A model generated the notes under the pieces. It was not told where the DNA came from, did not search any database, and saw only the letters and a program-made list of their open reading frames with translations. A stretch of DNA of 64,000 nt from Adenophora triphylla var. japonica (taxonomy: Eukaryota; Streptophyta; Magnoliopsida; Asterales; Campanulaceae). Below, in pieces: positions 55,101 to 63,350 of this stretch. Made by a program: the position numbers and the translations under genes. Each line of letters starts with the position of its first letter. The first letter of the stretch is position 1. The stretch is taken from NCBI GenBank assembly GCA_022495995.1, contig JAFEMH010005384.1:1-64000 (forward strand). The letters run 5' to 3'.

Positions 55101-58039
55101 TTACTCTTCTTCATGAAAAATAACTACTCTGTATTTCATTCACATTAAGTAGTCACCTATAATCTTTTAGAATTTACCACTTGCTTTCTCCGTTCTCCAC
55201 AAAATGCTATTTCGAAATTAAATTATCATTTAAATAATTAAATTTAAGGATCACAATTCTCAAAGGTTGTAAAATAAACAGCAACATTTATTTCGATAAA
55301 ATTTAAAAATAAAAACTGAAGTGAGATATTTAAACTGCATTGAGCCGTGCTGTTTCATTATTAGATGTAACTGGTACACGATTTGTTAACACGTGACTTA
55401 AAATCTCCAATTTATCCCTTGTCATGGGATCCTTATAGATTTGTATTTTCTGCAAAAATCAGATCTACCCATAATCATTAAATTGCTTACTTATGGCCCA
55501 CAGAACTCTCTGATGATGAAATGTTGGTGTAATCATTTAAATTAGACCCCCTACCTGTATAACTGTGCTAAAAAAAGACGTAAAGATCTCGCCACACTTT
55601 TTTTTCTTCTTCCTGTTTCGCCTTCTTATTTGTTGACTGGACACTAAAGTATTTTGCGTCCATGCTAAACGATAGTTATTCCAATTAAGTAATCAAGTCA
55701 TTTAGGCTGTCAATATCTCCAAGTTGAGAATATTACTGCCTTTATTTTGATGTGCACGACATAAATCTGTTGGCTATATGTTTCTGAAAATTCTTTGTTG
55801 TATATTTGTATTAGGATCTGGGATTGTTTTACTTGTCAATTGTCGGGTTTTAGGAAATAAACTCATGTACCATTATTAAGCTTTATTGTAGCAAAAGGAA
55901 CTCAAGCTGAGAAGCTGCCTAAATCCAATGGTCTTTATTAGGAAATAGCTTGTAATTAGGATGTCATAGTCTAGGGAAGCTTATATAATTCGGTCTTGAG
56001 GTGAGACGGGTTGCCAAAATTGACTAAGCTAATATAGCTGAAGTGCTCAACATTTAATGCTTGACAACAGTTTACTATTTGTTCGCAATGAGTTCTTAGA
56101 AGGCTGTCTTGTTTACGTGCCTAGCTTTTGGACAAATGCCACATCTATGCAACACAAACTTGAGAGAAAAAAGAGGTTATCGTATATCCCCCCCTTTCCA
56201 AAAAGACTGTCCCACTTTCCCTTTTTATTTGCCCCATAAAAACTGTCCCATTAAAAGGCAATGCTTATTGTGCAACTTCAAGAAGGTAAAAGTAATTAAC
56301 ACATCTATGATAAAAAACTCGACTTGTCATATGGGACAATCTTTTAGGGAAGGAGCGAGTGGCATCTATACAGTATGATCTTATCATTGTTAATAGGAGA
56401 TAGATACAGTAATTTGTTTTGGAGAACTTTGCGAGTGAAATCAGGGAAAAACAAAGTGTTGCTGCTTCGTTCTGACTAGAGATAGATAATGGATGCTATC
56501 ATTGAAATATGAGCCTACAATGCTCATCACACACACACACACACATATATTACAACGTTCTTCACCATCTTTTATAATCTTTTTGGTATAATTTACTTAC
56601 CCTCTCTGCAACGGTCACATTTCTCTGTTTAGTTGCTTGTGACCAAACAAGTTTCATACTTTCTACTGTTTTAAACAATAAGCACTTAACTTTCTTACAC
56701 TTATATACCTAATATATATTTCTTTGGATATACTAATGTTAACATGAATATTACTCAAAATAGACAGTAAATTTTATATTCACTAGCTCTTTGTAGCTGA
56801 GTGTTGAGTTGTTCAATATGCTTGCTGGTAGTCTATCTGATTATAAACACCCAACCATGACCCTGTCATGTGCCAAGTAATGGACGGCATTTGAACATTT
56901 CAAAAGAGTTGTGGTTACGTAGGTTTTTTTATTGTGATCAATCTTGAATACCAGTATTTGTGTAGTTGCTAACTAGAATTAATTTTGATATACGCATATT
57001 TTATGATTCTTGAAACACGATACTATGTAACCTTCTAGAACATTCTCAAGTAGAAATTACGGCTCATTATTGATTCAGTGAAAAACATCAGTTAGAGCTG
57101 AATGCTACTTTCAGTTCTTTGAGATTATACTTAGAAAGATGGGTGCTTTGCCATAAACCATTTTTGCTATAAATGTGCACGTGTTAAAGAGTTAACTATC
57201 TTTTGTAGGCAGCAGAGGATTTTTTGGTTCACTTGTTCGAAGATGCAATGCTGTGTGCAATTCATGCAAAGCGAGTCACTCTTAGTAAGTTTGATATGCA
57301 ATGAAACCCTGTGCTCTTTTTGCTTTAAGCCGTTCTCTTTCTTATCACTCTTGGACTTCTCCGTTCCAAAGTTCATCTTTTTTCCCCAAATAGGAAAGGA
57401 GGGTAGATGTTTCAGTAAATTTGTCTTGATCACTTTCCACGATGCAATATTTGATTTTTCGAAAGGGAGGTGGTAGGTTATTTTGACCACTGGCGGATCT
57501 ACGTTTGCTTATATAGGTGCACTCACTTAATCAAATAATTTGCTTATATGGCTTCAAACTTTTTGGTTGTGGGTTCGATTCCCACAACAAGCATTTTTTT
57601 TTCCAAATTCTAGTTTATGCACCAAAACAACAACAACATTACCTCAGTGCCGCAAAGGCTCCCACCTACGGTGGGGTAAGGGGGTCGGATGTTCGCAGTC
57701 TTGTCCCTGTACTAAAGCACATAGAGGTTGTTTCTGGATGACCATGATGAAAATTGCGTCGAAAATTGCATGGACTGACTGCTGCTTCATAACAAGGAAT
57801 CGCAGACAGTTTAGTGAGCCATTTTGCTTTATTTCATCATATTCTCAAGCCAAAAAATAGTGACTCTTTTGTTAAGGAGGCTAGGCTCTTTCACAAAGAT
57901 AATGACTGTCACCCTGTCTGTCTTCACTTACACAATTCAAAGACTAATGAATGCATATGTTTTTTTTTTTTGTTGTTTGTCAGTGAAAAAGGATTGGGAA
58001 CTTGCAAGGAGACTTGGAAAGAAAGGACAACCTTGGTAA
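49117..58039 (+). CDS. CENH3: Centromere-specific histone H3 (CENH3), complete, 7 exons
   Basis: Replaces H3 in centromeric nucleosomes and founds the kinetochore. Coding exons: 49117-49165, 49270-49301, 49377-49410, 50326-50447, 51052-51126, 57209-57284 and 57984-58039. Every intron is GT-AG and phases agree, giving 147 residues. The N-terminal tail (about residues 1-50, [17 protein letters not shown]...) is unlike canonical H3, which starts ARTKQTARKS. The fold starts at [20 protein letters not shown]; alpha2 is [20 protein letters not shown], followed by [17 protein letters not shown] and [17 protein letters not shown]. The missing canonical tail, extended loop 1 ([12 protein letters not shown]) and C-terminal PW are CENH3 hallmarks. 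The residues around [11 protein letters not shown] differ slightly from relatives. Introns 3 to 6 hold insertions (intron 5 is about 6.1 kb), but no coding lesion is seen. Confidence 0.95.
49427..50271. repeat. Insert in CENH3 intron 3 bounded by 133-bp direct repeats
   Basis: 49427-49559 and 50139-50271 match over 133 bp with one substitution noticed (gtgctt/gtgttt), at a 712-bp offset. A third partial copy (tgtttattgtctttggttgg, 49563) follows the first. The DNA between contains exon-like minus-strand sequence and a short repeat 'atatcagaactcgca.cagta' near 49985 and 50107. Such a layout fits a tandem duplication or a repair event with foreign filler. Confidence 0.85.
49600..50130 (-). pseudogene. 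Exon-like gene fragment on the minus strand in CENH3 intron 3
   Basis: Read on minus, one block gives [20 protein letters not shown] and [20 protein letters not shown] then [11 protein letters not shown] (about 50080-49905). A second begins after an acceptor-like tttgttggcag (about 49835) with [33 protein letters not shown], and ends [20 protein letters not shown] and a stop near 49612. Both look like real coding exons with an intron between. I do not recognise the family. Probably a captured gene fragment. Confidence 0.45.
50570..50880 (-). pseudogene. Exon-like fragment on the minus strand in CENH3 intron 4
   Basis: On minus, a tract after an acceptor-like ttacag (about 50795) reads [20 protein letters not shown] and is followed by gtgagag (a donor). 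The surrounding 50570-50700 frame is open but less convincing. The frame runs on across CENH3 exon 4 in antisense, which is coincidental. Family not recognised. It may come from the same source as the intron 3 fragment. Confidence 0.35.
51240..51735. mobile_element. Repeat with inverted 'gtatccgacacgggtacgg' ends in CENH3 intron 5
   Basis: Left part: tccgagtatccgacacgggt and cggatccgagtgtctg. Right part: gtgtcggatacgggtacttc and aatggtccgagtaaca, partly as direct and partly as inverted matches. The AT-rich middle has no coding capacity. Probably a non-autonomous DNA transposon; termini are not defined. Confidence 0.35.
51984..52784 (-). pseudogene. Protease and start of RT of element G with an in-frame internal duplication
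   Basis: The minus frame has the aspartic protease motif [13 protein letters not shown] (about 52668-52706), [15 protein letters not shown] and [20 protein letters not shown], then the RT entry [20 protein letters not shown]. After GIPLKE the frame jumps back: about 54 residues ([13 protein letters not shown]...VRKDMQQ) are repeated. DNA 51991-52153 matches 52237-52399 at a 246-bp offset, a multiple of three. RT proper is missing. Confidence 0.9.
52835..54079 (-). pseudogene. Gag of element G, frameshifted
   Basis: Minus frames 54079-53636 ([20 protein letters not shown], a linker rich in Q/G/K, and an acidic EGFYEEEW stretch), 53639-53235 ([59 protein letters not shown]) and 53251-52835 (to [18 protein letters not shown], a chromovirus-type zinc knuckle) form one gag broken by two small frameshifts. 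Gag would form the particle and bind RNA. Confidence 0.88.
54110..54122 (-). other. Primer binding site of element G
   Basis: ttggtatcagagc on minus, two bases from the LTR edge at 54125. Confidence 0.85.
54853..55050. mobile_element. Degenerate Stowaway-like MITE in CENH3 intron 5
   Basis: Left end tgctccctccgtcccatatt; right end catggacggggggagtctta. Inner strings atgtct/gcaacattt and caatctttttaagaatgtgg are typical of this MITE type. The TA duplication is not clear. Confidence 0.5.
55051..57208. other. Remainder of CENH3 intron 5
   Basis: No gene is seen. A (CA)n(TA)n tract lies at 56528-56550. A stretch near 56185-56350 ('ccccctttccaaaaagactg-tcccac' and 'catatgggacaatcttttag') has inverted ends suggesting another small MITE. 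Confidence 0.4.
57486..57612 (+). mobile_element. tRNA-derived (SINE-like) repeat in CENH3 intron 6
   Basis: A B-box-like ggttcgattcc sits in a perfect T-arm-like stem (gttgtgggttcgattcccac-aac) near 57565-57590 and is followed by a T-run. 'tggcggatctacg' at the start resembles the edge of a repeat. There is no complete cloverleaf, so it is not a tRNA gene. Confidence 0.45.
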
Positions 58040-58383
58040 CCTTACAGGCCATATCTCTTTTGTGTGGTTTCAACCGCAGAAAAATTGGATCTTTATAACT
58101 AAATTAGTGAAGAAACTGCGGTCCGTGCCACATTCTTCTCAATCTGTCAGTCTGCGGTGTTATTATTGGTCGTAAACCCATGTCGAATCTGAACAAGTCT
58201 GTATAATACGTTATTAATCTGATGTGTAGGGAGAGACAGAAGAAATTAGGTAGATTTGCTGATAATATATTTGTAGGATTTATATCTAGCTAGATGGAAT
58301 TTATTACTGACCAGTAAGATATATATGTCAGACATGTGGTGAAGGAAAATTTGCAGTGATTTATGTTCTCGTCTGTCTGTCTT

Positions 58384-58545
58384 TTTTTTTTTTTTTTTTT
58401 TTTTTCAATACTCACAAACACACACACACAGAAGCGCCTAGGAAATCCTAGGGAGAGAAAGCCTTCCTTCTAACTTCTTGGGGGGGGGATCGAACCCATG
58501 ACTTCCAGGTTGGAACGTCTACGTGATTTCGTTTGCACTTGCTTC
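58384..58545 (-). mobile_element. SINE-like element with poly-A tail (minus)
   Basis: On minus: ...gacgttccaacctggaagtc-atgggttcgatcccccc..., a B box, then a body and '(tg)n tttgtgagtattg' ending in an A-run (T25 on plus, 58382-58406). The tRNA-like B box and the A-tail fit a SINE. Confidence 0.55.
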
Positions 58546-58687
58546 ATTTTCCTTGGTGGCTAAAATCTTGTTATTGATAGCGTGTATAACAGTATATTAA
58601 TAATATGTTTTTAAATTTTTATTAAAATAATTAAATTAACATAAGTTTAGAAGATAATTTCAAGACGGAGAGAGTATAAGCCAACTG

Positions 58688-58746
58688 AATTGATCCCTTC
58701 CGGGCTTCCCCTACTACAATTGATCCCTTCCGGGCTTCCCCTACTA
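58688..58746 (+). repeat. Tandem 32-bp duplication
   Basis: aattgatcccttccgggctt-cccctactac occurs twice in succession (58688 and 58718), with no mismatch. Likely a recent slippage or repair event. Confidence 0.9.
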
Positions 58747-59008
58747 CTGTAGCTATTAAGACTGAGCTTGACTGCAAGACTCACCTGTCGAGCAGGAAAG
58801 TCGACTTTGTTGTCTGCTTTCGTCTCGCATTTAAATCTTATTTCACACAGAAAAGAAAGATTACTCCAGATTTGCTCTTTTATTCAACACACTCACCGTC
58901 CAAAATTACATTCTCACTTTTTTTTTTTTTGCTGCTACTTTCGAACTTTGAATAATTATTTTAAATTGGTATAATTATTCTAATTGAAAATTTAAAACTT
59001 GTTATTGA

Positions 59009-59069
59009 TAATAGGCAAAACCCATATTTTGGTCACTAAGTAAATCATGTTTTTACAATATCCTCATTG

Positions 59070-59113
<44 letters not shown>

Positions 59114-59509
59114 AATGTCCGCATTCAAGTACACGATTTTTGCAATGTCATCACTAGGTAAGTAAATGGAGACATCATTTTTTTTAACGAAAGAGGGGCA
59201 CATGCTATCACGTGACTAACAATCGTTATAAACTTAACTTTCCAGATCAAACACAAACACATACTATCAAACTATCAAAAAGACCACACCATTTCATTTC
59301 TATTTCTTCAAATTCATATAATAAACACCACTTTTCTGATAGATTTTCAATGACAGAAAGTTAAGTTTTTAAAAGTTGTTAGTCAAGTGCCCCCGTTAAA
59401 AAAACTGGCATCTCCATTTACGAGACATTGCAAAAAAATAAACTTCAATGAGAACATGAAAAAACATGATTTCTTTAATGACCAAAATATAGGTTTGCCT
59501 TGATAATGT
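59009..59509. mobile_element. Foldback element (long terminal inverted repeats) with T37 tract
   Basis: The left arm (ggcaaaacccatattttggtc...catgtttttacaatatcctcattgaagg...) and right arm (...cttcaatgagaacatgaaaaaacatgattt...gaccaaaatataggtttgcc) are inverted copies over about 170 bp, including 'gcacttgactaacaa'-like inner parts. A run of about 37 T (59074-59110) sits in the left arm where the right arm has only A7. It separates the two RNF170-like exons from whatever followed them. Confidence 0.7.
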
Positions 59510-59629
59510 TAGTAGACGGTTATTGATATTATTGAGCAGAAACAGAAATGAGTGATGAATATGTAATATGGCAGTCAAGTTTGTGTACGTTGTACAATTT
59601 ACAATGCAAAGATGCAGCATGATAGCATA

Positions 59630-60471
59630 AAATCAACTTAACTGCCAAATAAACACGAGCTCTGATGACAAATGGAAGAGATCTTTGCGGATTCATCATT
59701 TCTCGTAGCAACCTTCTGAGGAGAAAAGGAAGGTCTTGGAGTTTCTGTCAAAGGCACAAATAATCTTTCAGATTTCAACTCATCACGATCTTTCAAACTA
59801 GTATAGAATAGTGAGTATGGTAAGTAAAAGAATCAGTAGAGCAGTGTGAGAATCAAGAGAATCAACATGTGATCATCTTTGTAAAATTGTAGAGCAATGT
59901 AAAATTCACAGTTTCCATGATCAGATAAAGAGAAATGGGGAAAAGGGATTGCCTTTACTCCTCTAGAGCTATCAAAACCATCTGGAAAACCATTGAACAA
60001 GACAAGGAATCTCCCTGTTAAAATGCACCACAAAATTTATTTTCTCTAATGAGAACCGAAACGAAACCATTCTAGCTAACAAACAGTCGAGAAACTCCCA
60101 GTTAATATAATCGAACACCTTCTCTATGTGCATTGGATAGTGAAAAGATTATGCAGGACAAGTAGATCGAATAAGCCCTTACAAAATCAATAACAATATT
60201 CATGCGCGGATATGGTAATTTTCAGTATTTCACCTAATTGAATTCTTGCATCAACACATTCACTTGCTACAAGACAGTACCTAAAGTGGGCATTTACATG
60301 GCTGCCGCATTGTAGCCTCAACCTTCCTTAAAATCTCAGACACTTCTGGATCAGAACGCTGCCGCATTGTAGCCTCACTAGGAACCAACAATGTAATTTG
60401 ACGACGACAAAGTGGGCATTTACATGGCTGCAATGCTGATCCATGATCCCAGACTTGTAGTATACAATTAC
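59630..60471 (-). pseudogene. Fragment of an RNF170-like RING E3 ubiquitin ligase gene
   Basis: On minus, one exon (60471 to about 60290) reads NCILQVWDHGSALQPCKCPL then CRRQITLLVPSEATMRQRSD, the second half of a RING-HC finger with CKCPLC. After RKVE the DNA jumps back and repeats EATMRQPCKCPL and a stop, a self-duplication inside the exon. A later exon (about 59735-59645) reads QDLPFLLRRLLREMMNPQRS and LPFVIRARVYLA, then donor gttaag. These match the plant RNF170-like family, which normally continues into a membrane-anchored DUF1232 region. The first RING half, the RYNRLFG part and the C-terminus are missing. Non-functional. Confidence 0.75.
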
Positions 60472-60527
60472 CTAAATAACAAATAAAATAAGCAACAAAC
60501 CATAAGCAGATCCTTGTGATAAAATAT

Positions 60528-60620
60528 ACTTCCTCCGTCCCAAAATGAATGTCTAATTTTCACTTTGCGAACCTTCAAAAGAATTGGAATTTTTGTAGCA
60601 TAAGTAAATAAAGATCCTTA
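60528..60620. mobile_element. Stowaway-like MITE end
   Basis: tacttcctccgtcccaaaat-gaatgtctaattttcactttg has the TA + CTCCCTCCGTCCC-type terminus with one change. The opposite end is not found, so this is a fragment. Confidence 0.45.
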
Positions 60621-60834
60621 ATGGACCTAACATATTGCATCATGAGTGTAAGTGAGAACCGTATATAGTCCGAAGCCCATAGTGGATGATCCAGGGGAAG
60701 GGTCTGCCTGGGCACTCCACCCACTCCCCCTCCGAGTGGATCCGACGGCACCCACTGAATTTTAAAAATAATTTTTTATAATTTTTTTAACCTTTAATTT
60801 ATATTCATAAATTTAACAGTGCCCAAAATTAATA

Positions 60835-61090
60835 CTCCCTCTGTCCCCAACCTAAGTGCACATTTTGACTTTTCACGTAAATTAAGAAGGAAGTATTATA
60901 TTGAAAGTGTTGTGAGTGTGAAAGTAAAATATGAGAAAGAATGAGTTGAGGGAATAGTAAATTATAATGGTGTTGTGAGTATTAAAATAATGTAGGAGAG
61001 AGAATGAGTGGAGAAAATAGTAAAGATTCCTTTCCATTTTAGAAAATGTGCACGTAGGAAAGTGTGCACTTAGGTTGAAAACGGAGGGAG
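60835..61090. mobile_element. Stowaway-like MITE (256 bp)
   Basis: Left ctccctctgtccccaaccta-agtgcaca and right tgtgcacttaggttgaaaac-ggagggag are 28-bp inverted termini with few mismatches. TA duplications are at 60833-60834 and 61091-61092. Confidence 0.92.
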
Positions 61091-61094
61091 TATA

Positions 61095-61215
61095 TGTCTA
61101 AATAGTTTAGTTGGTAAAAGCGTCTGATGATAAGTAAATGGATGTCCGGAATTCAATTCCCCTTGGCCATAACCATCAGATTGTCCTTGTTATTTTTGGC
61201 CTCTAAAAAACTTTT
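61095..61215 (+). mobile_element. tRNA-derived SINE-like sequence
   Basis: A-box-like tagttggtaaaagcg (61110) and B-box-like ggaattcaattcc (61148) are at tRNA spacing (about 38 bp), then 'ttggccataaccatcagatt-gtcc' and an A/T-rich tail. This is typical of a plant SINE head. It directly follows the MITE. Confidence 0.6.
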
Positions 61216-61552
61216 TTTTACCAAAAAATCTCATATTTGGATTTCTTATATAAATGACTTTAATCTATTATTCATTGTTTTATTTTTTTATCATCATATT
61301 TTAAATAAAAAATAATGTCATCATTAAAACATCATTTATATAAATATTTGTTTTTTTTTTTTTTTTTCATGAATTAACATTACTATTTTCAAGTAAACTA
61401 ATACAATAAAAAGAAAATGACGTGTTAAAAATTAGCAGAGATGTTTGAAAATTTGTTCTTCATTTTCAAGTAAATTCTAACGATTTAAGTTTAGTGAATT
61501 ATTTTGGCACCCACTAAATATAATTTTTGAGTCTGTCACTGGCACATTATAT

Positions 61553-61890
61553 TTTCTCCGTATTATTTGAAATTGCAAAATTTGCCATTCTCGGTGTCCT
61601 ATTTAAAATTGTAAAAATTTAAACTGCAATTTTCTTAATACTTTTTAAATAATGAGATTTATTTGTCATACTCGCAATAACTATTCACTTACGTACTATT
61701 CTCTATCTCAATTTCTCTCTTCTACCCCATTATCTACATTCATAACGTCTTTATCTTATACTCCCTCCGTGACACTACAAATTACATATTTTCCGTTTAT
61801 TAAGTGTGTAATTCTTAGTAGATATTTTCTTAATTCTCGCGTCCGACCTTTTTTATTTGTAATTTCAAATGAGACAGTATGAATAGTTAG
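61553..61890. mobile_element. MITE with 'tttgaaattgcaaa / tttgtaatttcaaa' ends
   Basis: Left: ttctccgtattatttgaaat-tgcaaaatttgcc. Right: tttatttgtaatttcaaatg-agacagtatgaa. These are inverted. Inside, ctccctccgtgacactacaa at 61763 may be an older end, suggesting nesting. Confidence 0.5.
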
Positions 61891-62030
61891 TGTAAGGGCA
61901 TATTAGTCCAATAACAAATGCAGCTTTTGCAGTTTTTGGTGGGAACTTGGAATTAAAAGCTTTCGAGCTTAGGCAACGTCGCTTAGCTCTAATATGGCAA
62001 AACTCCATTTTCTAGGTCATTTTCTTCCAC

Positions 62031-62067
<37 letters not shown>

Positions 62068-62167
62068 GAAATAGGGTTATCAACCAAGAGAGTTAAAGGA
62101 GGAAGGCTTCTTTGGAATTCGTTCGCCAGAATTTATAGTAATTTTTCTGGACACGTTTTGCCTGCAG
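61891..62167 (+). promoter_or_regulatory. Promoter-proximal region and 5' UTR exon of the MADS-box gene
   Basis: A CT tract of about 17 units lies at 62033-62066 (GA-repeat on the other strand; such repeats are bound by BPC/GAGA factors in AGL11-type genes). The non-coding exon ends at cctgcag|gtttgt (62167). A clear TATA box was not identified. Confidence 0.5.
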
Positions 62168-63156
62168 GTTTGTATTAATATCTAGTTAATGATACACAGT
62201 TTCCATTTCTTGATTTTCTTTTTGTTTTTTCAGGTTTTAGTGATCTTTTTTTTTTTTGGGAATATTTATATGTGTGGGTTTTCATCAAGGCTAGATCTGT
62301 TTGAGGGAATTCATAATACTATTTTCTGGAGTGTGTGATCTTCAATAGTATGCTTTGAATGAGAGAAAATAGATAAATGTTGTCACAATTTATAAGGTTT
62401 AAGAAATAAAAATAGAATCTTTACTTATATTTTTGAGGGATTGTTGATCACCGATCTCCGATTCTTGTGAAATATGGAGGTATATGTTAAAATTTTCTTC
62501 TACCATGTGTGTGTGTTTGTGTGCATAATGATTTAGATCTTAATGAATTGTTATGTTTGCATATTTTTGTTCTTCAAGTTATATTTTTTTGAAGTTATTG
62601 AGTTTTCTAGATCAAAGGCTGTTTTGAGCTATGATGTTCAGATTTCCTGTCGGATCCTTGTCAACAAGACTAAAATGAAAATGTTTGACACGGGTACGAC
62701 GTCCGAACATCAGAGGTTTTGAGTTAAGAACTTCTAATTTGAAACCTTAATCCAGATCTATAAGTTTTGCAAATCAAGAGTCTTGTTTGAAGTTGATTTT
62801 AGGGCTTGTAGCTAGTACTCAAATGATCTTACAGATCCATTGACTGATCCAGAACATTATAAATATATTTGATTAACTATTTGTCAAAAAATCATTCTTT
62901 CACTAAGATTAGGGCTTATTTTCATTCTCTTCTTCCTTTTCCGTTTTTTTTTTTTTTTTTAAATTTATTTCCTTAGATAGTAAGATTTTTCCAGTTCATG
63001 GGACAGATAACTTTGTTAATTCTTGTAAGAAAATTCTTAGAATGGAAAAATTAAAAGAAAACAAAATATTTGAATATTTGAATGACTATATATATATATA
63101 TATAAATTTTTGATAAACAATTTTTGCGGTTTAATTTTGAGTAAATTAAACTGCAG
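62168..63156 (+). other. Leader intron (989 bp) of the MADS-box gene
   Basis: Donor gtttgt at 62168 and acceptor ttaaactgcag ending 63156, nine bases before the ATG. Leader introns are common in AGAMOUS-subfamily genes and often hold regulatory sites. A (TA)n tract lies at 63088-63103. Confidence 0.65.
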
Positions 63157-63165
63157 GATTTTTCG

Positions 63166-63350
63166 ATGGGTCGAGGAAAGATTGAGATAAAGAGGATCGA
63201 GAACACCACGAATCGTCAGGTGACATTCTGCAAGAGGAGAAATGGACTACTTAAGAAAGCTTACGAGTTGTCTGTGCTTTGTGATGCTGAGATTGCTCTC
63301 ATTGTCTTCTCTAGCCGTGGCCGTGTCTATGAGTATTCTAATAATAACAG
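63166..63350 (+). CDS. AGAMOUS-subfamily MADS-box transcription factor, AGL11/SEEDSTICK-like, first coding exon
   Basis: The exon encodes 61 residues plus two bases: [20 protein letters not shown], the [20 protein letters not shown] helix, and [20 protein letters not shown], the complete MADS DNA-binding and dimerisation domain that binds CArG boxes in the nucleus. Donor gtatat follows at 63351. Start directly at MGRGK, without the N-terminal extension common in C-class AG proteins, together with EIKRIEN and EYSNN, favours the D-class AGL11/STK group (ovule and seed identity). PLE/SHP relatives remain possible from one exon. The I, K and C regions lie beyond the window. Confidence 0.9.

Larger units (their letters stand above)
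60680..61541. mobile_element. hAT-like non-autonomous element carrying nested insertions
   Basis: Left end tagtggatgatccaggggaa and right end tttgagtctgtcactg form imperfect inverted termini of the CAGTGGCGGA type. Inner ends repeat 'ggcacccactgaatttta' (60747) and 'ggcacccactaaatataa' (61506). A Stowaway MITE and a SINE-like sequence lie inside. No 8-bp target duplication was confirmed. Confidence 0.5.

Noticed and set aside
57560..57595. Possible tRNA gene (T-arm with ggttcgattcc)
   Set aside because: No acceptor stem, anticodon arm or A box at proper spacing; treated as tRNA-derived repeat.
59833..60033. 66-codon minus frame as a further RNF170-like exon
   Set aside because: It has an acceptor-like start but the residues do not match the family; probably intron or decayed sequence between the two recognised exons.
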